DNA of 64,000 nucleotides from Shewanella xiamenensis. Lineage in GTDB: Bacteria > Pseudomonadota > Gammaproteobacteria > Enterobacterales > Shewanellaceae. The notes beneath the pieces are model-generated. The model searched no databases and was not told the DNA's origin. It saw nothing but the letters and a program-made list of their open reading frames with translations. Shown here one piece after another: positions 1-9,922 of the stretch. Where the stretch lies: the NCBI RefSeq assembly GCF_014647135.1, contig NZ_BMOP01000003.1:186001-250000 (forward strand), written 5' to 3'. The translations under genes and the position numbers were made by a program. Each line of letters starts with the position of its first letter. Position 1 is the stretch's first letter.

Positions 1-2
1 GC

Positions 3-437
3 TCGCTTATCGCTTACCACATGACGGACAATATCTTTTTCGCAGGGCTAGCAGCCTTTAACGCGCTACTTAACCTGTTTAATTTATTGCCAATTTTACC
101 CCTCGATGGTGGCCATATTTTAAAAAGCATTAGCTTCTCGATGAACAGCATCATGGGGTTAATTGCCTGCGTGATTGGCGCTGCCTTTGGGGTGTATATC
201 AGCTATACCTTAGGCTTAGCCTTGCTCGGTTTCCTTTTACTTATCGGTAGCTTAGAGATAGTGTTCGAGTGGCGTACCCGCCATCAAAGCCACTTGTTAC
301 CGCTGGACAGATATGGGCAGATATTCTCAACCATTTGGTACTTACTGACCGTTGCAGCCCTCGTTGGGATTATCTGGCACTTAGCAGGCACGGGCGATGA
401 TATGTTAAGCCTGCCACTCCAGATCCTGCGCAGCTAA
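3..437 (+). CDS. Site-2 (M50) family intramembrane metalloprotease, C-terminal part
   Basis: This is the 3' end of a gene that begins before the window; the frame is open from base 3 upstream of the first ATG at 21. The visible part has the M50 signature N-L-L-P-I-L-P-L-D-G-G-H, in which the Asp is a zinc ligand. It is followed by hydrophobic segments at about residues 40-80 and 100-120. The HExxH half of the active site must lie upstream, outside the window. Such proteases cleave membrane-embedded substrates. The substrate cannot be told from this fragment. It converges with the efflux operon and shares a bidirectional terminator with it. Confidence 0.75.
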   Translation, partial: SLIAYHMTDNIFFAGLAAFNALLNLFNLLPILPLDGGHILKSISFSMNSIMGLIACVIGAAFGVYISYTLGLALLGFLLLIGSLEIVFEWRTRHQSHLLPLDRYGQIFSTIWYLLTVAALVGIIWHLAGTGDDMLSLPLQILRS

Positions 438-462
438 ACGCAATCGTCTGATCCACATAATA

Positions 463-496
463 AAAAACCGCGATTGCTTAAGGCATCGCGGTTTTT
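463..496. terminator. Bidirectional intrinsic terminator
   Basis: Perfect 12-bp stem: AAAAACCGCGAT at 463-474 pairs with ATCGCGGTTTTT at 485-496, giving a T-run on both strands. It lies between the M50 protease gene (plus) and the efflux operon (minus) and can serve both. Confidence 0.85.
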
Positions 497-514
497 ATTT
501 ATCTAACAATTCAA

Positions 515-1933
515 TTAGTTATCCGTTAATGACGGCGCAATATCGCTCCCACCGAGGGCTTGGTAGAGTGTCGCTTGGGCCGTTAATTGGTTATAACGAT
601 TCTCCAGCAATGCGGCCTCAGCGCTGCGGCGATTCTCCTGCGCATCAATCCAATTTTGAATGCCGATAGCGCCATGGCGATATTGGCTCTCATAAATCGC
701 TTCGGCCTGGGCGGCGGCGCTAAATTGCTGCTCAAGCTTCTCACCTTGGTAGGCGTATTGCTGCTTGGCCGAGATAGCGTTATCCACATCTTCAAAAGCG
801 CTGTAGAGGGTTTTACGGTAATTCACAATCGCCGTTTGATAGTCGATATCAGCAAGATCATTGTTGATTTGCATTTGATTCCATTGCAAAAAAGGCAGCA
901 CTAAACCCGCACCTAAACTCCCCACGGGATTGCGCAACAGCTCTTTTAGCTCGGAGGTCGACTCCCCCACGCTGCCAGTCAAACTCAAACTTGGGAAGTA
1001 ACTGGCGTAGGTCGCATCCTTACTGGCCAGCGCCGAGCGCAATTGGTACAAAGCCGCCTTCACATCGGGACGACGGCCGACCAAGTCGGCGGGAATGCCA
1101 ACACCAACCTCAGGCACTGCACTGTCCGGCAATTGCTTGATCTCAACCGCCACTTGCCCCGGGGCACGGTTGAGTAAGATCGCCAGCGCATTTTCGGCTT
1201 CAGCTAACTGTTGCAGTAATTGACTGTGGGAAGCCTCTTGCCCCGCTAAACTGCGTTGGGATTCGAGCACATTCAGTTCAGTCACGGCGCCCGAGGCATA
1301 TTGGCGCTGGGTTAATGCCAGTGTTTGTCGACTATGTTCAATACTCTTATTGCTTAGTTCAATCCGCTGATGCAGATAGCCAATCTGCCAATAGAGGGAT
1401 GCCGTCGTCGCGACTAGACTCTGCGCCGTGCTCTCCCTATCTTCGAGACTTGCCAGCGCCGTCCATTGGGCTTGGTCGATATTGGCCGACACTTTACCCC
1501 AGAGATCTACCTCATAGCTTACCGACAGGTTAGCCTGAAATGTCTTGCTCGAACTGCCGCCCTCCAGCGGTTTATTCACAGACGCGGTATTATTGGAGCT
1601 GAGCTGTGGATACAAATCATCCCGCGCTAACCCCGCCTGTAAACGCGCCTTTTGCAAGGTTAAGGTGGCGAGCGTCAGGTCATTATTGCTGCTAAGCACT
1701 TGGCTAATCAGCTGATTTAATTCGGGTTGATTAAACTTCTGCCACCAAGGGTCGAGGCTCACTTGACCATTCACTTGGGTGTGCTGCCACTGCTCTGGCA
1801 CTTGTAATGCTGGCGGCTCAAAGTCGGAGCGCATCAGCGCGCCGCAGCCAGACAACAGCGCAATGCTGATGGCAATCACGCTGAACTTAAGCGTTCTTAA
1901 TTTGTTTTGATGCGTTAACACTTTATTATTCAT
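515..1933 (-). CDS. Outer-membrane efflux lipoprotein, TolC/NodT (OprM-CusC) family
   Basis: Outer-membrane channel of a tripartite efflux pump, 472 residues. It has a lipoprotein signal with lipobox L-L-S-G-C (Cys30), followed by the repeated alpha-helical OEP domains typical of the family. I chose the ATG at 1933, just after the macB stop, with GAGAGTAA as ribosome binding site. The upstream in-frame TTG at 1960 lies inside macB and looks unlikely. It is the last gene of a macA-macB-channel operon, so this pump probably has its own exit duct instead of relying on a distant TolC. E. coli MacAB, by contrast, uses TolC. A shared role with other pumps cannot be excluded. Confidence 0.9.
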   Translation of the reverse strand: MNNKVLTHQNKLRTLKFSVIAISIALLSGCGALMRSDFEPPALQVPEQWQHTQVNGQVSLDPWWQKFNQPELNQLISQVLSSNNDLTLATLTLQKARLQAGLARDDLYPQLSSNNTASVNKPLEGGSSSKTFQANLSVSYEVDLWGKVSANIDQAQWTALASLEDRESTAQSLVATTASLYWQIGYLHQRIELSNKSIEHSRQTLALTQRQYASGAVTELNVLESQRSLAGQEASHSQLLQQLAEAENALAILLNRAPGQVAVEIKQLPDSAVPEVGVGIPADLVGRRPDVKAALYQLRSALASKDATYASYFPSLSLTGSVGESTSELKELLRNPVGSLGAGLVLPFLQWNQMQINNDLADIDYQTAIVNYRKTLYSAFEDVDNAISAKQQYAYQGEKLEQQFSAAAQAEAIYESQYRHGAIGIQNWIDAQENRRSAEAALLENRYNQLTAQATLYQALGGSDIAPSLTDN

Positions 1934-1937
1934 TGAG

Positions 1938-3908
1938 TTACTCTCTAGCCAGGGCATCAACAGGATCTAAACGCGCCGCATTGCGAGCGGGGAGGAAGCC
2001 AAACAACACCCCGATTAAGGTGGAGCAGGCGAAGGCGGCAACAATAGAAGTCGTCGAATAAATCATCTGGAAACTGCCTCCCGCTTGGGCAAACACCACG
2101 CCAATCAAATAGGCCAAGGCCACCCCAAGCGCGCCGCCGCACAGACAAACCAACACGGCCTCAATTAAAAACTGCCGCAGAATATCACTCTGGCGCGCCC
2201 CAACCGCCATGCGCACGCCAATCTCGCGGGTGCGTTCGGTCACTGACACCAACATGATATTCATTACCCCAATGCCGCCCACCACGAGGGAAATCACCGC
2301 AATAGCCGAGATTAATAGTGTCATGGTCGCGGTAGTTTTCTCGATATTCTGGCGAATGGTATCCGTGTTAATGGTAAAGAAATCTTGGGTGCCGTGGCGC
2401 ATCTTCAGCAGGCTAATAATGCCCTGCTCCGCCGCATTGCTCGGTACGGATTCATCGAGCCTAACAGTTATGCCATCAAGGTATTTCTTGCCCACCATTC
2501 GGCCTGATACCGTGGTATAAGGCACCCACACATTGAGAGCATCACTATTACCAAAGGCACTTTCCTTAGGCTGAGTGACACCAATAATCCGCACCGGCAA
2601 ATCCCCGAGGAAGATGACTTCCCCGATGGCAGAGCCCATGACGCCGCTACTGTTAGGGAACAGCTGTTTACGGGTGTTCTCGTCGATCACCGCATCTTGG
2701 GCTAACGCATTAACACTGTCATCGTCCCAAAACTGCCCTTGGGCGAGCTCATAGCCTCTAACCCGGAAGAACTCTGGACCCACGCCATTCACAGTCGCCG
2801 TCACCGCCTTATTGCCATAACGCACAGTCGCACTCGAACCAATGCTCGGGGTGACGCTATCGACATAGGGTAAGTTTTTCAGTGCATTAGCATCGCTTGC
2901 AGTCAAAGTTCGTACCTTTGCCGAGCGCCTATCGCCAAAGCCTGAGCCGGGGCGAATGTCTATGGTATTGGTGCCCATTGAACTAATGCTCTTTAAGATT
3001 TCCCGCTGCGAGCCTTCACCCAGCGCCACCACAGACACGACTGAAGCGATACCGATAATAATGCCGAGCATAGTTAAAAAGGTGCGCAATCTATGGGTCG
3101 ACATCGCCAGCAGCGCCATTTTCAGGGCTTCGGCATATCTGTCCCATGCCGCCACGCGGGCGCGCACCTTCGTCTTGGCGGGGATCACTTCAGTCTTAGG
3201 CGCAGCCGCAACGTTTGAGGCGGGATTAGGCTCATCGCTGATAATCACCCCGTCCTTAATCTCAATAATACGGTCGGCATGCTGCGCCACATGCATATCG
3301 TGGGTGACGATGATAATGGTGTGGCCTTCGCGGTGCAGTTCCTGTAATAACCGCATCATTTCTTCGCCGCTGTGACTATCTAAAGCGCCCGTCGGTTCGT
3401 CGGCAAGGATCACATCACCGCCATTCATCAGCGCCCGCGCCACACTCACCCTCTGCTGCTGGCCGCCACTGAGCTGATTCGGCTTATGATCGAGACGCTC
3501 ACCTAAACCCAAGCGCGACAATAAGTGCTCAGCGCGCTGTCTACGTTCAAGGCGATCTTTACCCGCATACACGGCGGGCACTTCGACGTTACCGACGGCA
3601 TTAAGATCGCCAAGCAAATGATATCGCTGAAAAATAAAGCCAAAATGCTCGCGCCTCAGCTTTGCCAGTTCATCCACATCCATCTGCGAGGTATCTTGGC
3701 CATCGATAAAGTACGCGCCCTTTGAGGGTTTATCTAAACAGCCCAAAATATTCATCAGGGTCGACTTGCCCGAACCCGAGGCACCGACAATCGCCACCAT
3801 CTCACCCCGGGCGATGGAAAGATTAACATCTTTGAGTACAGTCAGTTGTTGCTCACCCGCCTGAAAACTGCGGTAGCAAGCTGAGACTTCCAGTAATGGC
3901 TTACTCAC
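1938..3908 (-). CDS. macB: MacB-type ABC transporter, fused ATPase and permease
   Basis: Inner-membrane mechanotransmission ABC transporter (656 residues; E. coli MacB is similar) that drives export of macrolides, peptides or siderophores from the periplasm. The N-terminal ATPase has Walker [10 protein letters not shown] (residues 42-50), signature L-S-G-G-Q-Q-Q-R and Walker [10 protein letters not shown] first membrane helix follows at about residues 273-293, then a periplasmic domain and three C-terminal helices. The start is GTG at 3908, two bases after the macA stop, which indicates translational coupling. The true substrate is unknown; siderophore exporters such as PvdT share this architecture. 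Confidence 0.92.
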   Translation of the reverse strand: MSKPLLEVSACYRSFQAGEQQLTVLKDVNLSIARGEMVAIVGASGSGKSTLMNILGCLDKPSKGAYFIDGQDTSQMDVDELAKLRREHFGFIFQRYHLLGDLNAVGNVEVPAVYAGKDRLERRQRAEHLLSRLGLGERLDHKPNQLSGGQQQRVSVARALMNGGDVILADEPTGALDSHSGEEMMRLLQELHREGHTIIIVTHDMHVAQHADRIIEIKDGVIISDEPNPASNVAAAPKTEVIPAKTKVRARVAAWDRYAEALKMALLAMSTHRLRTFLTMLGIIIGIASVVSVVALGEGSQREILKSISSMGTNTIDIRPGSGFGDRRSAKVRTLTASDANALKNLPYVDSVTPSIGSSATVRYGNKAVTATVNGVGPEFFRVRGYELAQGQFWDDDSVNALAQDAVIDENTRKQLFPNSSGVMGSAIGEVIFLGDLPVRIIGVTQPKESAFGNSDALNVWVPYTTVSGRMVGKKYLDGITVRLDESVPSNAAEQGIISLLKMRHGTQDFFTINTDTIRQNIEKTTATMTLLISAIAVISLVVGGIGVMNIMLVSVTERTREIGVRMAVGARQSDILRQFLIEAVLVCLCGGALGVALAYLIGVVFAQAGGSFQMIYSTTSIVAAFACSTLIGVLFGFLPARNAARLDPVDALARE

Positions 3909-3910
3909 GC

Positions 3911-5122
3911 TTAAAACCTCATTGGTGGGCCACGGAACTTCATGGTCGAACCGTCGGCGGGCATTCCGAGCACCACTTGGTCGCCTTCGTTCAGACCAGA
4001 CAGGATTTCGGCATTGATTTTGTTATTAATACCGACACTCACATCCACATATTGCACTTGGTTATTCACCAGCACAGGCACTTGATACTGCGGCCCACGG
4101 GATTTGCGTTCGCTTGCCGATGCCGCTTTGTCCCGCGGTTTAGCTCGCAGCACCTGTGATGGCACTAACAGCGCATCATCGGCTTTGGCGAGCACAATCG
4201 AGATCTGCGCCGTCATGCCAATGCGCAGGGTACGGTCGGGGTTTTCGACATCGAATAAGCCGTGGTAGTAGATGGCGTCCGAATCGCTGGAACTCATATT
4301 GCTATCGTCACCATCCATGGAGGTGGGGCCGGGTTCAATCGCCCTTAGGGTGCCGCGATAAGGATGGTTGGGACGACCGAGAATCGTAAAGTACACCGCC
4401 TGCCCCGGATGCACATTGACGATATCCGCCTCGGAGATCTGTGCCTTGACAGTCATGGTATCGAGCTGTGCCATCTCGACTATGGTTGGCGTGGTTTGAT
4501 TGGCGTTAACGGTTTGGCCCACTTCAACCGCAGAGTAAACGACCGTGCCATCCATCGGCGCGGTGATCTTGGTATAACCTAAATCGATTCTGGCACTATC
4601 GACATTAATCTCAGCCTGTTGTTTTTGCGCCTGTAACTGCTCAAGCTCGGCTTGATAAACCGTCAGCGTGGCTTCGGCGGCTTCAAAGTCTGCGCGGGAG
4701 CTGGCCTTATCGGCGAGCATTTGCTGCTGACGGGTATATTCGAGTTTTGCCTGACGAATTTGCGCCTGCTTAGCACGATACTGGGCATTGATGTTTTTAA
4801 GGGATGCCAGCGCATTTTGCAGGTTGTTTTGCTGGGCAAGGCTATCGATTTGCGCGATAAGATCGCCTTTTTTCACCTCTTGGCCTAGATCCACAGGCAA
4901 ACTCAGAATTTGCCCTGAGACCTGCGCGCCCACACTCACCAGCTTGGAGGCCTGCAACATGCCGTTGGCGAGCACCGAGTTTTCAATATCACCGCGTCTA
5001 ACGGGCTCCGTCACATAGCTTGGGGCCGCCTCGGGTTTATGTAGCAGAAAATAAGCACCGCCCCCAAGGAGGATGAGGCCGCTTAGGATCAATATCAATT
5101 TACGCTTTGAGGATTTTTTCAT
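3911..5122 (-). CDS. macA: MacA-type periplasmic adaptor (membrane fusion protein)
   Basis: Adaptor that bridges the inner-membrane ABC transporter and the outer-membrane channel. It has 403 residues with an N-terminal membrane anchor (about residues 8-26), a lipoyl-like half-motif followed by a long coiled-coil hairpin rich in Gln and Ala (about residues 90-170), the second lipoyl half, a beta-barrel domain and a C-terminal membrane-proximal domain. It starts at an ATG with only a weak ribosome binding site and is the first gene of the operon. The 3' end abuts the macB GTG. No recognisable regulator gene lies next to it. Confidence 0.9.
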   Translation of the reverse strand: MKKSSKRKLILILSGLILLGGGAYFLLHKPEAAPSYVTEPVRRGDIENSVLANGMLQASKLVSVGAQVSGQILSLPVDLGQEVKKGDLIAQIDSLAQQNNLQNALASLKNINAQYRAKQAQIRQAKLEYTRQQQMLADKASSRADFEAAEATLTVYQAELEQLQAQKQQAEINVDSARIDLGYTKITAPMDGTVVYSAVEVGQTVNANQTTPTIVEMAQLDTMTVKAQISEADIVNVHPGQAVYFTILGRPNHPYRGTLRAIEPGPTSMDGDDSNMSSSDSDAIYYHGLFDVENPDRTLRIGMTAQISIVLAKADDALLVPSQVLRAKPRDKAASASERKSRGPQYQVPVLVNNQVQYVDVSVGINNKINAEILSGLNEGDQVVLGMPADGSTMKFRGPPMRF

Positions 5123-5496
5123 CTGAATCTAGGTGTCCATCAATGCCAATGGGCGCAAGCGTGTATCTTGCGGGAAGAAAAATAGTGCTGTCAGTATATA
5201 GAGTTAGCTAAGCGCAGTAGACGAAGGAAGTGTCGATATCAGGTAAAGATTTGCAAATATCTGTGTAGAAGTTTGCGCCCTAGACCTTTAAATATACGGA
5301 TAAAACGTTGAACCATATAAATCCGTGTTACTTGAGATTATCTGAATACCTCAAACTAAAGGGTCATGGCGTGAAACGCTGATTTTTATAAGTAACGGTC
5401 TGTTCAAACAACCAATAGCAAAACAGGGATACCTTAGGTATCCCTGTTGTTTACGTAAAGCAGTTGTGGCATTTATTACTCAGATATCACAAACAC
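5123..5496. other. Intergenic region between macA start and metE end
   Basis: 374 bases without a gene. The left two thirds should hold the macA promoter (minus strand), but no certain -35/-10 pair or operator was recognised. The right part holds the metE terminator described separately. Confidence 0.5.
5423..5447 (-). terminator. Hairpin terminator after metE
   Basis: Perfect 11-bp stem ACAGGGATACC / GGTATCCCTGT with a 3-base loop, followed on the minus strand by a short T-run. It lies 50 bases past the metE stop. Confidence 0.75.
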
Positions 5497-7767
5497 TTAG
5501 CCAAGGCGGCGACGCAATTCGCGGGTCGCATCGACCATGTTCTTCAGCGCGGGTTCTACTTCAGCCCAAGTGCGTGTCTTAAGGCCGCAGTCGGGGTTAA
5601 CCCAGAGTTGGCGCACTGGCACTTTTTGCGCCGCTTTTTCAATAAGGTGCACCATGGCCTCAACACTTGGCGTATTTGGCGAGTGGATATCGTAAACGCC
5701 TGGGCCAATTTCATTTGGATATTCAAAATCTTCAAAGGCGTTGAGCAGTTCCATGCGTGAACGCGAAGTCTCGATGGTGATAACGTCCGCATCCATGGCG
5801 GCAATCGCGGCAATCGTGTCATTAAACTCGCTGTAACACATATGGGTATGGATTTGGGTTTCATCCACCACACCCGCCGCACTCAGTTTAAAGGCATTCA
5901 CCGCCCAACCTAAGTAAGCTTGCCACTCGCTTTGTTTTAATGGCAACCCTTCGCGGAAGGCTGGCTCATCAATTTGAATAATGCCAATACCTGCATTTTG
6001 TAAATCCACCACTTCATCACGGATAGCCAGCGCCAATTGGGTGGCAATGGTATCGCGGCTGATATCTTCACGGGCAAACGACCAATGTAGAATCGTCACC
6101 GGGCCCGTTAACATGCCTTTGACAGGTTTGTCCGTCAGGCTTTGGGCAAATACAGCCCAATCAACCGTCATGGCTTTCGGGCGACTCACATCACCATAAA
6201 TCAATGGCGGCTTAACGCAGCGAGAACCATAACTCTGTACCCAACCATTTTTGGTAAAGCCCACACCTTCGAGCTGCTCACCGAAGTATTCCACCATGTC
6301 ATTACGCTCGGCCTCACCGTGTACCAGCACATCGATACCGAGTTTAAGCTGGCGATCGATGGTATCGCGGGTCACTTGTTGTAATTGCTCAGTATATTGA
6401 GCATCGCTTAACTCACCCTTGCGCCAGCGGCTACGTAGTCCGCGGATTGCCGGTGTTTGTGGGAATGAGCCAATCGTGGTCGTTGGCAGCAATGGCAAAC
6501 GATACTTGCGCTGCTGCACCGCTTGGCGCTCAGTAAATTCACTGACACGTTCATAGTCGGCTGGGGTCAGCGCATTCACACGGGCGATCACTTTAGCATC
6601 CGCCGCCTGCGCCTTGGCCTCACGGCGAGCCAAACAGGTGTTAACTATCGCTTTGGCCGCGACAGACTCAGGGGCCAGCAGCAATTGACGCACATTCGCC
6701 AGTTCCAACAGCTTTTGCTTAGCAAACGCGAGCTGCTGACGTAGCGCCGGCGCGAGCGTTGTCTCTACCTCTAAATCCACTGGGCTGTGAAGGAGTGAGC
6801 ACGAAGTGCCAATCCATAAACGCTGGCCTAAGTCTCGGGCAACACCGCCGATACGCTCAACAATCAGGTCAACCTCTGCCGCCCACACGTTACGGCCATT
6901 AACTACGCCAGCTGACAGAATTTGATCTGGTCTTAATGCATTAGCAAACAAGGCCAATTGTTCAGGGGCAGTCACTAAATCTAGGTGCAAACCCGCCACC
7001 GGCAGCGCAGAAACCAGCGTCTGATGATGACTGATGCTACCATAGTAGCTGGTGAGTAAAATCTTCACTTGAGCCGTTTTAAGCACTTGATAAGCTTCGC
7101 TAATCGCTGCTTGCCAATCGGCGGCTAATTCGAGCGCCAAAATCGGCTCTTCAAGCTGTACCCAAGTCACGCCCTGCGCAGCAAAACGCGCGAGAATGTC
7201 GGCATAGGCCTTTAACAGATTTGGCAATAGGCTGAGTTTATCGAAATCCTGACCCACGGTTTTGGCCAGATACAAGTAACTCACGGGGCCTAATAACACC
7301 GGCTTGGCTTGATAACCTAAGGACTGCGCCTCGGCCACTTCATCAAAAAACTGCTCATAGGCGATAGAGAACTCTTGGTCTTGCTTAAGCTCTGGCACTA
7401 AGTAGTGGTAATTAGTGTTGAAATACTTAGTCATTTCCGAGGCTGGCGCATCGGTGCCAGTTGGCGCACGGCCACGGGCAACGCGGAATAAAGTATCGAG
7501 ATCGATAGCGCCCTCGCCACGGTGGCGATCAGGGATGGCATTTAAAGTTGCACTCAGGGTTAATACTTGATCGTAAAAGGCAAAATCCCCCACTGGCACT
7601 TGCTCAATCCCCGCTGCCACCTGCCATTGCCAATGGGTGCGACGCAACTCCTTAGCCACCTCATGCAGTTCAGCTTGAGTGCTCTCACCACGCCAGTATT
7701 TTTCAAGGGCAAACTTTAATTCACGACGACGCCCGATACGGGGAAAACCAAGACTGTTTAATTGCAT
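5497..7767 (-). CDS. metE: Cobalamin-independent methionine synthase
   Basis: Transfers the methyl group of 5-methyltetrahydropteroyl-triglutamate to homocysteine, the last step of methionine synthesis, without vitamin B12. It has 756 residues, as usual for the family (E. coli 753). The zinc ligands are visible in the C-terminal barrel: H-x-C in I-H-T-H-M-C-Y-S-E-F, Glu in I-T-I-E-T-S-R, and Cys in N-P-D-C-G-L-K-T-R. The ATG at 7767 is preceded by AGGAAG. The gene is divergent from metR with a met-box operator between them, the classic arrangement for MetR activation and MetJ/SAM repression. A B12 receptor with a cobalamin riboswitch lies nearby. Confidence 0.97.
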   Translation of the reverse strand: MQLNSLGFPRIGRRRELKFALEKYWRGESTQAELHEVAKELRRTHWQWQVAAGIEQVPVGDFAFYDQVLTLSATLNAIPDRHRGEGAIDLDTLFRVARGRAPTGTDAPASEMTKYFNTNYHYLVPELKQDQEFSIAYEQFFDEVAEAQSLGYQAKPVLLGPVSYLYLAKTVGQDFDKLSLLPNLLKAYADILARFAAQGVTWVQLEEPILALELAADWQAAISEAYQVLKTAQVKILLTSYYGSISHHQTLVSALPVAGLHLDLVTAPEQLALFANALRPDQILSAGVVNGRNVWAAEVDLIVERIGGVARDLGQRLWIGTSCSLLHSPVDLEVETTLAPALRQQLAFAKQKLLELANVRQLLLAPESVAAKAIVNTCLARREAKAQAADAKVIARVNALTPADYERVSEFTERQAVQQRKYRLPLLPTTTIGSFPQTPAIRGLRSRWRKGELSDAQYTEQLQQVTRDTIDRQLKLGIDVLVHGEAERNDMVEYFGEQLEGVGFTKNGWVQSYGSRCVKPPLIYGDVSRPKAMTVDWAVFAQSLTDKPVKGMLTGPVTILHWSFAREDISRDTIATQLALAIRDEVVDLQNAGIGIIQIDEPAFREGLPLKQSEWQAYLGWAVNAFKLSAAGVVDETQIHTHMCYSEFNDTIAAIAAMDADVITIETSRSRMELLNAFEDFEYPNEIGPGVYDIHSPNTPSVEAMVHLIEKAAQKVPVRQLWVNPDCGLKTRTWAEVEPALKNMVDATRELRRRLG

Positions 7768-7870
7768 ACCATATCTTCCTTTATTTGAGATAAGCCATAT
7801 TCGGCACTAGCACCCAGCTGATGGTGTTTTCTTGGCAACTTTTCGCATTTAAGCCTAGATAAATCACAAT

Positions 7871-7894
7871 GGGCGTCTGGACGTCTAGAAGTTT
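7871..7894. promoter_or_regulatory. Candidate MetJ operator: three tandem met boxes
   Basis: Three abutting octamers GGGCGTCT, GGACGTCT and AGAAGTTT match the met-box consensus AGACGTCT at 6, 7 and 5 of 8 positions. They sit between divergent metE and metR, 104 bases upstream of metE and 73 upstream of metR. An inverted repeat ATCACAAT (7863-7870) / ATTGTGAT (7895-7902) exactly brackets the array. Tandem octamer spacing is the hallmark of MetJ binding. Confidence 0.75.
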
Positions 7895-7967
7895 ATTGTG
7901 ATAGTCTCTATGCCAGCAACCGAATTGATTTCAAGCACAACATGAGCGAAATTCACTTGGAGTGATC

Positions 7968-8873
7968 ATGATCGAACTAAGACATCTGCGAACCTTAATG
8001 GCCCTGAAGGAAAGTGGCAGCTTGGCGGGCGCAGCCAAAAAACGTTTTGTCACTCAATCGGCTCTCTCCCATCAAATTAAGGAGTTAGAGCAACGAATTA
8101 ACTCGCCCATTTTTGTGCGTAAGAGCAAACCGCTCTCCTTTACTCAGGAAGGTGCACGCCTGTTGCACCTCGCCGAAGAGATCCTGCCTAAGGTATTAGA
8201 GACGGAAACCGATCTCAAAAATGGGCTGGAAACTGAAACCAATCAGCTAAGGGTTGGCATTGAATGCCACAGCTGTTTTCGCTGGCTAATGCCCGTGATG
8301 GAACAATTTAGGCAAGATCATCCCCAAGCCGAGTTAGATCTTTCCAGCCGTCATCTATTCGACTCGCTCAATGCCTTAGAAATGGGCGAACTCGATATAG
8401 TGCTGACCTCAGATCCCGTGCCAGGTCACTCGCTCGCCTATCAGCATTTGTTTGATTTTGAAGTGAAGTTAGTGGTTGCTAAGGATCATCCCTTAGCGAA
8501 AGAAGCCTATGTTACGCCTAAGCAATTGGCGCGCTTGCCGATAATCAGTTATCCGGTGCCACTGGCGCGTTTAGATATTTACCGCCACTTTTTAGAACCC
8601 GCGGGCATAGAAGCCGGCGAGCAAAAAACCTGTGATTTGACCATGATGTTATTGCAGCGCATCGCCTGTAAGGACGGTATCGCCGCCCTACCCAATTGGT
8701 CAATCAATGAGGGACATGGTTTGAGTTTAGCTTCAGTCAAACTGGGCCAAGAAGGCTTAAAACGCCCGCTATTTGGGGCTTATCGCCGCCACAGCGCGAA
8801 CTCGGCCTTAGTGCAAAACTGGCTGCAACTGGTAGCAAGCGAAGGCTTAGCCCGCCAGCAAAAAAACAATTAA
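7968..8873 (+). CDS. metR: LysR-type activator of methionine genes, MetR
   Basis: Transcription factor with an N-terminal winged helix-turn-helix (I-E-L-R-H-L-R-T-L-M-A-L..., residues 1-60) and a C-terminal effector domain that in MetR binds homocysteine. It has 301 residues. I chose the ATG at 7968 because TTGGAG (7957-7962) sits five bases upstream; the in-frame GTG at 7962 would overlap this site. The gene is divergent from metE, the known target of MetR. A TGAG-N5-TTCA sequence at 7943-7955 is one base off the MetR half-site pattern TGAA-N5-TTCA and may serve autoregulation. Confidence 0.92.
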   Translation: MIELRHLRTLMALKESGSLAGAAKKRFVTQSALSHQIKELEQRINSPIFVRKSKPLSFTQEGARLLHLAEEILPKVLETETDLKNGLETETNQLRVGIECHSCFRWLMPVMEQFRQDHPQAELDLSSRHLFDSLNALEMGELDIVLTSDPVPGHSLAYQHLFDFEVKLVVAKDHPLAKEAYVTPKQLARLPIISYPVPLARLDIYRHFLEPAGIEAGEQKTCDLTMMLLQRIACKDGIAALPNWSINEGHGLSLASVKLGQEGLKRPLFGAYRRHSANSALVQNWLQLVASEGLARQQKNN

Positions 8874-8893
8874 GCATTGAAATGTTTAACAAA

Positions 8894-8915
8894 AAAGCCT
8901 GCTATTGCAGGCTTT
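8894..8915. terminator. Bidirectional terminator between metR and the HDOD gene
   Basis: Stem AAAGCCTGC / GCAGGCTTT with a TATT loop, followed on the plus strand by GTTTTT; A-rich on the other side so it works both ways. Confidence 0.85.
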
Positions 8916-8932
8916 GTTTTTATGGGCGGTGC

Positions 8933-9661
8933 TTAGAGCGGATTAAGCAATAAACCACGCATTGACAATACTCGGCGCAGAATTAACCCGGGAGAATTTT
9001 GATTACGGGTCTGGCGCAGATTGTGGGCGATCATAAACTCTTGGCGCAGATCTTGGTCAAGATCTAAGGCTTCAAAGGCTTCGATGGTTAAGGTTTGTTG
9101 CTGATTATCGATCAAAGACTTAATCACACTTAGCGGGAAAGATTGCTCAGAGCTGGCATTCAAATAAGCAAATGCGGTTAAGGCAATAATCTGGCCGAAC
9201 ACACTAAACAGCGCCAAGGTTTGCACCTCATCGGGGTCGATATCGACATCCGGCATATCAACTAAGCTGTCAACCGCATCAGTTGCTATATTTTCCGTGA
9301 GTTTCCAATAACCTTGCACCAACTTCTTATAGGGTTGAGGCAATTCATCGAGGCGTTCTTTCAAATAAAATGTAAAGGCGTAACGGTAAATATTAACTTG
9401 GCCCAAACGAATTAAGGCATCTTTTAAAGAGCGAGACTTAGGGCTAACCACACCAGAAGCTTGCGCCGAATTACTGCGCATCAACATATGGGCCGCTAAC
9501 GCGGGATCACTCGAAATAATATCGATCACATTACGAATATCGCCTTCGGCAAGAATGGCCTTTTTCAGTGGAATTAAGATCCCACGGCGGCCAATGACTT
9601 GCTCTTCATTCGCTATGATGGCTCTCACTTGAGTAAAAACCTGTTGCTCAAGATCTGTCAT
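8933..9661 (-). CDS. HDOD-domain signalling protein
   Basis: A 242-residue protein consisting of a single HDOD domain, a catalytically degenerate relative of HD-type phosphohydrolases found in bacterial signalling. The N-terminal part has the typical pattern I-P-L-K-K-A-I-L and I-I-S-S-D-P-A-L-A-A-H-M-L-M-R-S-N-S-A. This is followed by helical segments including a Leu/Ile-rich stretch at about residues 150-185. No receiver, GGDEF or EAL domain is attached. It is monocistronic, between two terminators. The target process is unknown; HDOD proteins have been linked to motility, surface attachment and virulence regulation in other gammaproteobacteria. Confidence 0.75.
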   Translation of the reverse strand: MTDLEQQVFTQVRAIIANEEQVIGRRGILIPLKKAILAEGDIRNVIDIISSDPALAAHMLMRSNSAQASGVVSPKSRSLKDALIRLGQVNIYRYAFTFYLKERLDELPQPYKKLVQGYWKLTENIATDAVDSLVDMPDVDIDPDEVQTLALFSVFGQIIALTAFAYLNASSEQSFPLSVIKSLIDNQQQTLTIEAFEALDLDQDLRQEFMIAHNLRQTRNQNSPGLILRRVLSMRGLLLNPL

Positions 9662-9864
9662 AGGACACTTTACACCTGTTAATTAGCTATAAGATGATTC
9701 GAATACCGCTCACATCATACCCAAACTACAAAGAATTTCAGCACTAAGTCGTAGAATAATTGCGTTAACCCTAAAGATGATGTGCTTTACAGTATAAGCA
9801 ACGACTTAGCCTATATTACACCCGTAAAAATGATTTTTCTCTGCACCCAACAACAGAAATAACA

Positions 9865-9885
9865 AAGCCAGACAGAGTCTGGCTT
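9865..9885 (-). terminator. Hairpin downstream of the TonB-dependent receptor gene
   Basis: Stem AAGCCAGAC / GTCTGGCTT, loop AGA; on the minus strand it is followed by TGTTATTT. It is 38 bases past the receptor stop. Confidence 0.7.
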
Positions 9886-9922
9886 AAAAAGGTACTAAAT
9901 CACTTAATTATTAGGGTTCAGC

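Noticed and set aside
5331..5355. TTGAG-N13-CTCAA dyad upstream of macA as an operator
   Set aside because: Arms are only five bases long, which is expected by chance in a region of this size.
7768..7967. SAM or cobalamin riboswitch before metE
   Set aside because: No riboswitch core is visible; the region is explained by met boxes and a short leader.
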